Below, piece after piece: positions 34,213 to 45,776 of a DNA stretch of 64,000 bases; position 1 is the stretch's first letter, and every line of letters begins with the position of its first letter. The stretch is from Meandrina meandrites (Eukaryota; Cnidaria; Anthozoa; Scleractinia; Meandrinidae), in NCBI GenBank assembly GCA_963693305.1, contig OY855906.1:25745289-25809288 (forward strand), in the 5' to 3' direction. Under the pieces are notes generated by a model that was given only the letters and a program-made list of their open reading frames with translations, was not told where the DNA came from and searched no databases. The position numbers and the translations under genes were made by a program.

Positions 34213-35525
34213 CAGAAGTCCATAACTAGAAGTCTACATCTGGTATTGGGGCGCGTGCTATGTCTTTCGCGTGTAGGCTATTTTTAGAAACTGATGTCTC
34301 GCGAGAAAATGACGTAACCCACTATTTCGACACGATTGGAGTTCTAAGTTGCGGCCGAATATTTTGGAAAGTGGCAGGTGAAATAAATCAAATCACATCA
34401 AAACACTTGACAGGCCATTCTCTTTAATTCTCACATTTCGACAGAGGTAGTATCGTAGATAGTGATTTCAAACCTGTGTTCAATGGCATTTGAAGGCGAG
34501 TGAAAAAGCAACCCGTCGCCGGGTTTCCGTAGACAAACTCACAAAACAAACAGGTCGACTTTTTATAATTTACGAGAGAATTTATGAACAGAAGTTCCCC
34601 AAACTTTTAGTAGTTAAGTGTGTCTTTATTTTGTACAGCATATCCTCGTGTTAAAATACTGAACAACATACACAACACAATAGCTGCACACTGCGAAGTG
34701 CTCGAGAAGCACAACTTGAATTAAACTTTTGACGGATGTGAATGAAATCATCATTGTTCGATGAATTAAACTCGTATTTCTATTCATATTAAAACAAGTA
34801 CATTACCTTAGTCAGTCTTTTGTTTTCATGCCGTCCTTATAATTCCAAAAACATGCGAAACTCGCCAAACTTGTCGTTTTCTCTGAATGTTGTTCTCAAA
34901 CGAATCAAGCTTCATTCTGTTCATTCCGCGCTCGATGTTGAGCGCTTCAGGGACCACGGTTTTGTTTTTCAAAATAGCAACGAACCTGTGCCAAAATGCA
35001 CTTGCTCTCTTAATGCCTGTCTTCATCTTGAGAGTACCATTAATCTTTAGTGTCTTCGCATCTTGAATTTGACTCGGAATTAGTCTATCTTGCCCGCTGC
35101 CATAATGGCAGCGGGCAAGATAGACTAATTTTCGTATTCTGACTCCAAAACACTGAGGTCCTCTCGCTTATTTGGATGCTCCGAATTTTTACAACTTCGA
35201 TGCTATCGTCATCGATGAAAGATGGCCTGATGATTCTTGTCCGGACGATTTAATCCTCACAAAACGGAAATTACGATGACCAACAAACAGAAATTTCGTA
35301 ATGCCGTTCGCTCGAGTTCACTCGTCCTCTGCAGTTCTGCTTTTCTTCAAAAATTTGTTCAACCAATCAAAGGCGCGAATTAAAAAATACTTCAATGTGA
35401 TTGGCTACTTGTTCGCGGCAAAGCTGTTCTAAAAATAGCCTACACGCGAGGAGCGCGAGGTACACGCGAAAGACATATCTCAAAGCCTATTACCAGAGAT
35501 GTAGACTTCTAGTTATGGACTTCTG
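34213..35525. mobile_element. 1.3-kb CAGAAGTCC element, copy 2 (right arm)
   Basis: Exact mirror position of the copy at 29582-30894, with the complementary GCAATAC duplication on both sides. The short open frames have the same translations as in the left arm, showing very high arm identity. Confidence 0.88.
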
Positions 35526-35539
35526 GCAATACGATATAA

Positions 35540-35742
35540 GAGGCCCTGCCAGGGTAAATTCAGACAAGCGACATGGGACAAAAAGTAGCGACAGCGCTCA
35601 AACGAAATAGCGACAAACGACTGACGAAGACAAATGTATGTCGCTAAATTTCCGACAGCGTTGTGTAGCCTTGACAAAATGCCGACACGAGACATTTTAA
35701 AATTCCGACAAGCGACCTGGGACACCCCCCTGGCAGGGCCTC
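35540..35742. mobile_element. 203-bp MITE nested in right arm
   Basis: Mirror copy of the element at 29365-29567, again with ATATAA on both sides. Confidence 0.85.
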
Positions 35743-36042
35743 ATATAACTTCATATCGCTTACGATATGTTATCATCGGGTACGATATAGCAGCACACGG
35801 TACGATGTTATGGCTTTAGCACTACGATATAACTGCATATCACTTACGATATTTAATGATCGGGTACGATATAGCAGCACACAGTACGGTGCTATGGCTT
35901 GAGCAGTACGATAAAGCGACATATCGGGTACGATATAACAACACACCGGGTAGTTTCGGGTATCAACGCGTGGTACGATATAATGCAGCACGCAGTACCA
36001 CTACAATTACATTTTTGTCTAGTATCCCCCTCCATAAAGTAC

Positions 36043-37145
36043 GGTCACTGTTCAGATAAATAAGACTGTTGTTTTGGTTCTGGTACATTGGTTTTTTCTT
36101 GGGTATATCACAGCTTGTTGTTTAGTTTTGTTGATTTCTTACACAACACAACTTGTGCTTTTGGTTGATGTGGTGGGTGAGTGTTTTAAATTCATAGATT
36201 TCATCTTTTGATAAATATTTTTTTAGAGCAGATATTTCCAACATATTTAGCTCTGTCTCCTCAGTATATGTAGGTATTGTATGTGAGACAGGTGCTTTGG
36301 AGCATGCACTTAGTTGCCAGTCGTACCTTTTTATGGCAAAACTGAGTTATCATTAGATATTCAGTTATTGTACATAGTCACTGGCAACTTAAGATATCAT
36401 AAATGAGGATGTATTGAGTTATATAAAGTAATAAATACAGAAAAAATACAGGGGTTTCAAAAATCGTGTTTCGAAGTAGGCATCAGCAACTGGAAGAGAA
36501 GCCAGCTGAGTTAGCTTGTTTGTTGCGAGGTGATTGCTATGACCGACCAGCTTGTTTGAAAACCCTGAAATAGCATGCATATATAAGAAGTTTGTTTATT
36601 ATGTTTATTCAATTCCATGTGTTATAGGACAGATATGTAAACAAAAATAAATTTACGAAAAAAGAAATGGAAAAGGGCATATATTCTCAAGTTTGAAGCA
36701 TCAGACACTGTCAGTGCTTTCTTAAATAAGTTTCTTTCTTGTAGTGTATCAACTTTTGTATTGTGTGTTGAAATTACAGAGTGGAATACTTTGCATGAAC
36801 CATGTCTCTGATTAACATTCAGTGACAGGGTTGTGGAGGTTACACCTCCTTGTTTAGCTCTTGAAGCATTTCTTGGAATATTTTTAGTCATTCTCTAATG
36901 TAAAAAAGAAAGGCTTACATGACATACATATATAGTCTAAACTAGGACCATCATGTGATCTTTACATGATTGTGTACAAGGCAGTGTGTAAATCTGTTTC
37001 AACCAAAATGTTACAAGGCACTGAAAGCAGGTTATTGAAAACACTTATCAATGTTATGTTTCTTTCAGGGGATGTAAGTCTGCACCCAAGCAAGTGGCAG
37101 GCCCATATTGCTGGAGCTTATTCTGGTTTCTGTAGCATTACAATA
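36043..37145. other. No recognisable gene
   Basis: AT-rich; several short open frames without any family resemblance. Confidence 0.4.
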
Positions 37146-37326
37146 GGCAACTAGGAGTATTTCTACTCCCCCTGGATGGGATGCTAGTCCATCGCAGGGT
37201 TACCCCCAACATAAGTTTGCCCGTGCCCATACACCTGGGTGGAGAGAGGCACTACATATGAGAGTAAAGCGACTTTCCCAAGAACACAACACAATGACCC
37301 CGGCCAGGACTGGAACCCAGACCATC
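37146..37326 (-). mobile_element. tRNA-derived SINE, diverged copy
   Basis: Shares with the SINE at 849-1085 the blocks GGATGCTAGTCCATCGCAGG, CACCTGGGTGGAGAGAGGCA and CCAAGAACACAAC. The tRNA-like head is truncated after CCCAGACCATC. Confidence 0.75.
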
Positions 37327-37329
37327 TTG

Positions 37330-39947
37330 CTTTTATGTGCAACAAAATGTATTGACAAGAAATAAAAGCATCTCCAACAATATTTGTTTGTTAATAATTT
37401 TTTGTTGTGGTGGTTTACTTAAACACTTGCACACTTCTTTGAGACTGTGATAAGAACACATGTAAACGAAAAGGTTTCACAGCCTTGTATTTAAGAAGGG
37501 CAGTAAAAAGACACCAACACTTTTAGCCCATCCCATAATTTGACTGTGGATCACATGGCAGTGCAATGTTCCAGAGGAATGAGTTGCATTATTTTATTTT
37601 TCTCAAAAGATGGTGAAGGGATGTGAAGAGAACATGAAAGTTTTGATAGACCTGGGAAAGATTTATGACTGCCATTATAATATGGTGTGTATGACAGTCA
37701 TCACAAGATGTGCAACATAACAACAGTGTGGGCTTAAAAGCCAAGTAATATCAAAAGGTAAACTAATCATAGACCAACAATGCTGCTACCAACAATTTAC
37801 ACTTTTCTACATTTTTATTCATCAGGGGTTTATTTTTCTTCCAATTTTATTAACCAAATTATTCAAAATATATGGTAGAAAATAACACCCTGCTGGTGAG
37901 CAAGCTATGCTCTGGGACATACAGCATGATTGGTTAAGGCCCGGGGGTTAAGGTTGATTTGTTTTGTATATCGTATATCCCAGTGCTATTAGCTTGCTCA
38001 CCAGCAAAATGTTAGTTTGTACAATGTGACCATAGACCATAACCTGCAAAAGAGCCCATAAGCATTTTTCACATATTTATTTACTATAATTTTCTTAAAT
38101 TTATTAAACTAAATTATTTTTCACAAAGTACAATTATATAGCAATTATTTAACCCCCACCCCCCCCCCCCCCCCCCCACCAAAAAAAAAAAAAAGCATGA
38201 GACAAAATTTAAACACAGACAGGCAGAAAATACAGACCAGCCAACAAATTATAAACACAAGCAGTCAACAACAAATTGCACACAGGCAGTCAGAACACAG
38301 ACAAGCCAACAAATTATAAACACAGGCGGTCAATAAGCCAACTAAATTCAAAGCAGTTTAAGTTAATGCAGGCAGGCAGTCAAGCCAACACATTTCAAAC
38401 ACAGCGCTAGAAAACAAGGAAGACTACAACACAAGAACTCCGACAAACTGAGTAGACTAATCCAGTCAGATTTCCCTTCAAAACCTGGGTAACTACAATT
38501 TTCAAGACAGATGTTGGTTTAAAAAGGCAACGAAATCGAAAGAAGTTAACAACACCTTCGCGACTTTCGCACTCAAAAGGATTGATGAGCAGAATGGCTG
38601 ATTCGATTAGCACGAACTAACCACGGGTTAAAACCTTTGCTATTAAAGAATAAAACGTCCTTTTATGAGTTCGATCGGTTGAAAACTTTAAGAGAAAACA
38701 GAAGATGTTTTGGGTGGACTTAAGTAGTCCCGATGCCAAGATGGCGGACTCGCCACTTGTCCCGAAGTAAATTGGTCAAAATTACAAACAAACGGAAGTA
38801 CAAAACAACAAGAGGTTAAGCACACCGACAATATTTACAACAAAGCTTGTACACTTACGATCAATCAATGAACAAAAGCTGCCTAAGCTTTGGCTTTTTA
38901 GGCTTTTTGATATCACTTCAATGGCGTCCCGACGGAAAACTGAGCGAGCGAAGCGAAGCGTGAACTTGTTGCTATGTGACGTCACACTGGCAGTGATGAG
39001 TCGGTCACGGGAAAATAATGGCAAACAATAGAGTCACCCCTCCCTCCTGGTTCTTCTTTACCACTATGACTTACAAGGTAAGTTGGATCTCATTATGTGT
39101 AGAAAACAAGTGGAATAGAATTCTTTGCTTATATTTTATTAACTCTAACAGAGATAATTGTAGCTTTTTATAAACAAATCTTACTTTTGGGTAGTGGGGA
39201 TTTGTAAATGTCGTTGTGCAAATCACCCCACCCCCCACCACCTGGGATAGCCGCTGATCAGTGCATTCACTTGAATTATAGCCAAACGTATAAGCCTTAG
39301 CAAATCGGAAATTTTGCTTTCGTTTTAGAAACTTACATTTCAAGACAGCAGGGAATATGAATGATAAGGAAGACTTTCTGTAATAGAGGATTGTAAATAT
39401 CTTCTCACAATTTTAAGGGTTCTTTTTTCGGGGAGCGCCGGGACACGAACGAGAACGAATTGTTTGAAGTCAAATTGTTTAGAAGAAGTATTGTTTGTTT
39501 TGTTTTATTATTCTTTTGTTTTTATTTTTACATCATCTTTTGTGTCTGGTACGCGAATAATTATTTATGCAATAAAGGAATGTCAAGGTCACCTTTCTCT
39601 TAAAGCCCACAGCTGGCGATTGTGTGTTTCCCACGGGGTATAGAATTAAATGGTCCTTGAAAAATCATGGGTCTCGAAATCTCGGCGTTGCAAACTAGAG
39701 TCTCGGAATCTCGAGCTCGCAAAAAATAAAGCTGGTCTTGAAATATCGAATTTTGAAATTTTGAGTCTCCGAGTCTCGCAAACCAAGCAAAAGTTTAATC
39801 AGTATGAACTGTCACAAAACAACGTCAACAACCACAGCAAAACAGAGAGCTACAGAGCGTTAGAGTTAGACTTGCGTTGTAATAGTCACGCGCTAGGATT
39901 TGTAGATCACGGCGTCTCGCGTTCGGAATTTTGAATCGCAGTGTCTC
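37330..39947. other. No recognisable gene
   Basis: Contains a C/A run (38154-38194), AAYAAATTATAAACACAGGC-like short repeats (about 38210-38350), a YY1-like CCAAGATGGCGGAC at about 38736 (plus), a CRE-like TGACGTCA near 38978, and a run of TCTCGGAATCTCG-like motifs (about 39665-40070). The 39650-39934 open frame is due to those motifs. No gene recognised. Confidence 0.4.
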
Positions 39948-40023
39948 TAGCCTGCGTTGCAAACGGAACTAATAATTCCCGGTATAGTCCGGCCGGCATT
40001 AGTTCCGTCTGCGACGCAGGCTA
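39948..40023. mobile_element. Hairpin element with TAGCCTG ends
   Basis: TAGCCTGCGTTGCAAACGGA followed by ACTAAT is mirrored by ATTAGT and TCCGTCTGCGACGCAGGCTA. AGTGTCTC flanks both sides (39940-39947, 40024-40031), an exact 8-bp duplication. Confidence 0.9.
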
Positions 40024-40705
40024 AGTGTCTCGGGCTTGGATTTGAAAATGAGGGGCTCGGCGTCTCGGCGAATTCTATATACCCTGCTACTTGTAGTTAC
40101 AAGCCAGTCTTACGCAATTACTATGATATTAAAATTATTGTTTCTTTTTTGTCATAAAAAGCGAAATGCGGACCAAGTTTAAAATATGCCGGGAAAGCGA
40201 TGATCTGCTTATGAATTTTCCGATAACAATTGAGAAAAAAAAAGTGAGATGGGTACAGAATGCGTTGAGATGGACGTGCAAGAACGTTTCCTCGATGATG
40301 TCAAATTAAAATGCCACGTGACAAATTTTATTAAATTTCTTAAAAGAACGATGTTCATGTGTACTTTTTCGCCATTAAATGCATCGAGATGGGTTTAGAA
40401 CGCATTGACATGAACTGAGAGGACTGAAAGCTTTAAAATGATGCCAAATATGTGACATTTGAAAGGCCAACTGAAAAGTTATTCATTTCGAAACAAAGGA
40501 AATATGAAGCAGCCTGTTCTGGTTCACGAGAGTGTTTATCGCAAATATAATGTCTGTGAATGTACTTTAAGATGTTTTGACCAATTCGTAACGATATTAA
40601 ACTCTAGTTTACGCCTCCAACGTTCATTTCGAAATTGGCAGACAACTTCAACCGGTCGAACTGACAGAGGGCGAATTGGCAGACAACTTCAGTCTGGTTC
40701 CTACA

Positions 40706-40810
40706 CAGTCAACTCTCGTTATAGCGGACTTCGTTTAGTGTCCGTATTAGCGAGAGTCCGTAATAGCGAGAGTCATTTCCAGTCAAATCTCTATAGCTGG
40801 GGATCTAATA
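40706..40810. repeat. MITE fragment (CAGTCAACTCTCGTTATAGC)
   Basis: Related to the element at 18467-18673; contains GTCCGTATTAGCGAGAGTCC repeats. Part of a dispersed family. Confidence 0.5.
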
Positions 40811-41274
40811 AACGTACTCACCACCGTTTCCGGCTGAAATCCTATCTTCCGTATTTCTGTTTCTCGATGTCTAGGCTCTTCACTTCTCACTTACTGTAGC
40901 TCAGCTCTTCACTGACCATGAGATGTTATAAAGCATACTTTGCGCTTTGTTCTATATCATTATATATTCACATGTCCTTGGGATGAATTAAAGATATGCA
41001 AATAACATGATCATGAAGTGAAACACGTGCTATCCTTCGTGCACTCTCTACACTAGTCCGCGAAATCGAGCTGTTTACTTTCTATGGAAAGACTTTAAAC
41101 CCGTCCTAGTCTTGCAAGAACTATTGCCGCCGGCTGAACAGATTGTTAGTGGTCGACCGTGTTCCTGAGCTACTATAGCGTGTCCTAGCGTAAATTCCTG
41201 TGTTTACACAAGCTGTGGATAAGTTTATCTGTTGCCGAGAGCGCGGTAGATTAGGTCAAGAAGTCTAACCAGGT

Positions 41275-44034
41275 TTGTCGAGTGGGCCTGGCTATATGGC
41301 AGCGAATGAAATGATGGGAAAACGTAATGCAATGGAGAATAAACAAAGTGAAAAGAACCATCAACACACCAGGGCCAAACACAATACACTACAAATCAAC
41401 GTAGAAAATAGAAAGCGCAAAGAGCCAAAAAAAAAATACAAACAGAGGCAAACAAAAAACACATCAAACACCTCTCAAACAAAAGAACTGGCAGATGGCC
41501 GGACCAATTTACTGGCAAAAGGGCTGAAATTCATTCATCCGTGACAAACCAAACACGAATACCGCGACAACTCTTGCGTGACTTAAATATGCACGCAAGG
41601 AGAATGCGTGTACAGCCCGGAGTCTACAGTACATATTCCACGGGAAAAACGACAAGGGAACCACCGCTACAAAAAATCAGTTGCCCTTGAAAGCTATCTA
41701 GAAGAGGTTAAGAGTCAACTCGCAGAAATATAGTAAACTATGCCTAAAAACAATCTGCCACCAGCCGAACGTAAGATCCTTAAAGCCTTGCGTGACACTG
41801 TAATATGAGCACGCAAGATAAAGTAAAAGAAGGTCAAATCCAACAAGACAGCGAAAAACATTACAAAATACCCATGGAAGTTGATACGCGGCTTAAGGTC
41901 GAAGAGCTTATCAACGACCTTTACCATGGCAAACACATACACTCTTTTTATAAGAACGTCGAGGCTGAGATTTACCCAAATTTTAAGAACATGCTAAGAT
42001 CATTCCCCAGGCTGAGAGTCGGAGAACGACTTTATTTTGCCCATTTGTTTTAATTTTTTTTGTAAGATGAGCAGTATAACTAAATGCAAAACTGTGGTCT
42101 AACAGAACAATGAATTAACTCAATGTTTAAAAGGAAATATCTTAACATTAACAATGTTGTTTTCTTATTGCATGATACAATATGAAGAACATCTCAGTTT
42201 GTAGTTCAACTTCTTTGATACGTTTCCTTGTCATTCCACATTGATTTAATAAGATACTATAACGTGTAACTTAAAGAACGTCTTAGACATTCTTATGTAA
42301 AAAAGAGTGTATTGTCAGTTAATAATAACAATGACAGTAATTAAACATGCACTTTTTCTAGCATGAAATTAGAGCTTTAGTGAGAACTACATATTATTAT
42401 GCATACAAAAATATTCTGATAAACAGTGTTACCCTACCAACAATATTGGATGTCAATATTGTAGTATCTTCTGGCATAAATTTGGACATTTAACACATTC
42501 TGTGGACATGAGGGTGCATGAGGCAACATAATGACAAACCAATAAAAATGTGAATAATAAGCCCCAACAGCGCACATCGAGCTTTCTTTGAGCTATAATT
42601 ATAGCAGTATGTAAAGACCCTGGGGCGGATCCAGGGGTGTTTCGGTCGAACCCCCTAAACTGACGAAAAAACATAAGTGAACGAAACAAAATGCCAGTCG
42701 AACATTCGTTTTAGGTAAGCGCTTCCTTTTTTATGTGTCTACTTGGTAAAATAATAATAGCGCTCAAACTGGTCATTTTTCGAAAATTACTAAATTAGAG
42801 TCTCGCTCTTCGTTAGTCTGTCAGCTTTATCAACGTGTAATAATCTGTGATTATTTTATAATAAGATATCTATAATTAGTTGTATCTTTATCTTTTGGCA
42901 GAAAAGGCTTTTGACGGCAATTGGTTTAACAACACTAACAACTTGGACATCACCAAAGACGACTTAATCGAGCTGTTGAACGTCGCTACAAAAAACCAGC
43001 TTTTTCAGTTTAATGGAAAACTGTACGAACAGATCGACGGTGTCGCGATGGGGTCACCATTAGGTCCGCTCATGGCAAACGTCTTTATGTGCTCAGTGGA
43101 AGAGAAACTCGAACGTGAGAACAAGCTTCCGAGTTTTTACAAGAGATACGTGGACGACACACTAGCTTTAGTACGTGACCACTCCGACGCCACTGACCTA
43201 CTTACTACTCTAAATGAAGCCCATCCCTCTATTCAATTTACCATGGAGGCAGCTACCAACAACCGTTTACCATTCATTGGTATGGAGATCATCAAAGAAG
43301 ACCACCGTCTAGAAACCCGTGTCTACAGAAAGACGACGAATAAAGGACTTCTCCTGCACTTCCAGAGCCATGTCGACGGCAGGTACAAACCGTCGCTTCT
43401 TAGAACTATGATAGACCGTGCAAAACGTTTGTCGTCTACACGAGAGTTCCTTGCAGAAGAATGTAAGAACTTAAAGGGAATATTTTTGAAATTGAAATAT
43501 CCGGAGAAACTTATCGATTCGGCGATCGACTCGTGCCATCACCCACCCGACCTAATTCACACACCATTTGACAACCCCATTAGGATCATTATACCTTATA
43601 AAGATCAGAAATCTGCCGATGTGGTTCGCAAACAACTTCGCGACCTTGGAAGAAAAATCGATCATGAGTTGCAGCCAATCTTTACGAGCAAGAAGATCGC
43701 TGATGACCTGAGGGAAACGGAATTGAAGCCTCCCATAGTCAACCAACAAAGCGTGGTTTATGAATATAAATGTGATTTGTGCGATACAAATTATATTGGA
43801 TACACACGCCGCCATCTACATCAACGTGTCGAGGAACACAAACGTTCTGTAATTGGAAAACACCTAAAGGACGAACACAGTGCTAAACCCTCCAACCTCC
43901 GTGACAACTTCACTATTCTTAAGAAATGTCGAAGTAAGCTTCAGTGCTTAATTTTCGAAATGCTATTCATTCGAAAGAAAAGACCGAAACTGAACACTCA
44001 AGCGGACTCCATTCGCGCGAAACTTTTTGTTTAA
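41275..44034 (+). pseudogene. Penelope-like element, decayed, with GIY-YIG endonuclease
   Basis: The N-terminal part (41275 to about 42053) shows Penelope-type landmarks spread over three frames: LLAKGLKFIHP, SVALESYLEEVKSQLAEI, PKNNLPPAERK and DKVKEGQIQQDSEKHY. After an AT-rich gap (42054-42880) the frame is open to 44034: DITKDDLIELLN, then GVAMGSPLGPLMANVFM (residues ~53-69) and YKRYVDD with the RT catalytic pair (~87), a thumb/linker, and a GIY-YIG nuclease starting near residue 287 (YKCDLCDTNYIGYTRRHLHQ) with a C-x2-C ahead of it. In Penelope-like elements RT and GIY-YIG act together in target-primed insertion. Frameshifts and stops in the first half and loss of the central RT motifs mean it is dead, though the second half is intact over 384 codons. 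Confidence 0.88.
42054..42880. other. AT-rich gap inside the Penelope-like element
   Basis: Should hold the first RT motifs but instead is AT-rich and non-coding, with a GGCGGATCCAGGGGTGTTTC dispersed-repeat segment at about 42610-42660. Replacement or a nested insertion. Confidence 0.5.
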
Positions 44035-44431
44035 TACGCGCTTATCATGCTTTATGCAATTATGTATTTCATTTTCACGCCTCTATTTTGTATATATATC
44101 TTATGTTAATTTTTTCACATTTCACTTTCGATAATGACGGCATGAAGTCGTCGAAACGTCAAGTAATTTTTATTTCGTTAATCTTCTTGTTAAAATAATT
44201 AGTTGTAGCGTCGAAATACACAAACCCTATTGCGTTAAGTACTGTAAAACACCACTTGTACGAGTTATTTATATACAGAACAACACTATATTTGTACGAG
44301 TAATTCTACGTAGATAAGATGTTAAGGAAAACAACCAATTTTTTAAGTTTACAAAACATGTTTCGACAGAGCTTCTGTCATCTTCAGTTGAATGGTTTAC
44401 AAAGCATGGAAAGTTGAATAATAAGTAGACG

Positions 44432-45719
44432 CAGAAGTCCATAACTAGAAGTCTACATCTCTGGTAATAGGCTTTGAGATATGTCTTTCGCGTGTACCTC
44501 GCGCTCCTCGCGTGTAGGCTATTTTTAGAACAGCTTTGCCGCGAACAAGTAGCCAATCACATTGAAGTATTTTTTAATTCGCGCCTTTGATTGGTTGAAC
44601 AAATTTTTGAAGAAAAGCAGAACTGCAGAGGACGAGTGAACTCGAGCGAACGGCATTACGAAATTTCTGTTTGTTGGTCATCGTAATTTCCGTTTTGTGA
44701 GGATTAAATCGTCCGGACAAGAATCATCAGGCCATCTTTCATCGATGACGATAGCATCGAAGTTGTAAAAATTCGGAGCATCCAAATAAGCGCGAGAGGA
44801 CCTCAGTGTTTTGGAGTCAGAATACGAAATGGCAGCGGGCAAGATAGACTAATTCCGAGTCAAATTCAAAATGCGAAGACACTAAAGATTAATGGTACTC
44901 TCAAGATGAAGACAGGCATTAAGAGAGCAAGTGCATTTTGGCACAGGTTCGTTGCTATTTTGAAAAACAAAACCGTGGTCCCTGAAGCGCTCAACATCGA
45001 GCGCGGAATGAACAGAATGAAGTTTGATTCGTTTGAGAACAACATTCAGAGAAAACGACAAGTTTGGCGAGTTTCGCATGTTTTTGGAATTATAAGGACG
45101 GCATGAAAACAAAAGACTGACTAAGGTAATGTACTTGTTTTAATATGAATAGAAATACGAGTTTAATTCGTCGAACAATGATGATTTCATTCACATCCGT
45201 CAAAAGTTTAATTCAAGTTGTGCTTCTCGAGCACTTCGCAGTGTGCAGCTATTGTGTTGTGTATGTTGTTCAGTATTTTAACACGAGGATATGCTGTACA
45301 AAATAAAGACACACTTAACTACTAAAAGTTTGGGGAACTTCTGTTCATAAATTCTCTCGTAAATTATAAAAAGTCGACCTGTTTGTTTTGTGAGTTTGTC
45401 TACGGAAACCCGGCGACGGGTTGCTTTTTCACTCGCCTTCAAATGCCACTGAACAGACGTTTGAAATCACTATCTACGATACTACTTCTGTCGAAATGTG
45501 AGAATTAAAGAGAATGGCCTGTCAAGTGTTTTGATGTGATTTGATTTATTTCACCTGCCACTTTCCAAAATATTCGGCCGCAGCTTAGAACTCCAATCGT
45601 GTCGAAATAGTGGGTTACGTCATTTTCTCGCGAGACATCAGTTTCTAAAAATAGCCTACACGCGAAAGACATAGCACGCGCCCCAATACCAGATGTAGAC
45701 TTCTAGTTATGGACTTCTG
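44432..45719. mobile_element. 1.3-kb CAGAAGTCC element, copy 3 (independent insertion)
   Basis: Same family as 29582-30894, with ends CAGAAGTCCATAACTAGAAG. Its own 7-bp duplication GTAGACG flanks it (44425-44431, 45720-45726), differing from that of the palindrome copies, so the insertion is independent. Half of the internal hairpin (the arm starting TAGTCTATCTTGCCCGC) is missing at about 44830. Confidence 0.9.
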
Positions 45720-45776
45720 GTAGACGGAAATGCTAATTAAGACAAATAGTAACAACAGAACGTGAAAAGGTGTGAA

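Larger units (their letters stand above)
29071..36036. mobile_element. 7-kb foldback palindrome element
   Basis: Left arm 29071-31652 and right arm 32473-36036 are near-identical inverted copies (about 2.58 kb once a 975-bp insertion at 33071-34045 in the right arm is removed), around an 820-bp loop. The tips are TATGGAGGGGGATACTAGAC and its complement. AAGTAC directly flanks both (29065-29070, 36037-36042), a 6-bp target duplication. The outer arms are made of ~84-bp subunits (GCTGCTATATCGTACCCGAT plus GATAACATATCGTAAGC and so on), like Foldback transposons. Both arms carry the same nested insertions at mirrored positions. No transposase is encoded, so it must be mobilised in trans. Confidence 0.9.

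Noticed and set aside
39650..39934. 94-codon plus frame
   Set aside because: Built from TCTCG-type short repeats.
41805..42053. Separate small gene
   Set aside because: It is a shifted-frame piece of the Penelope-like element.
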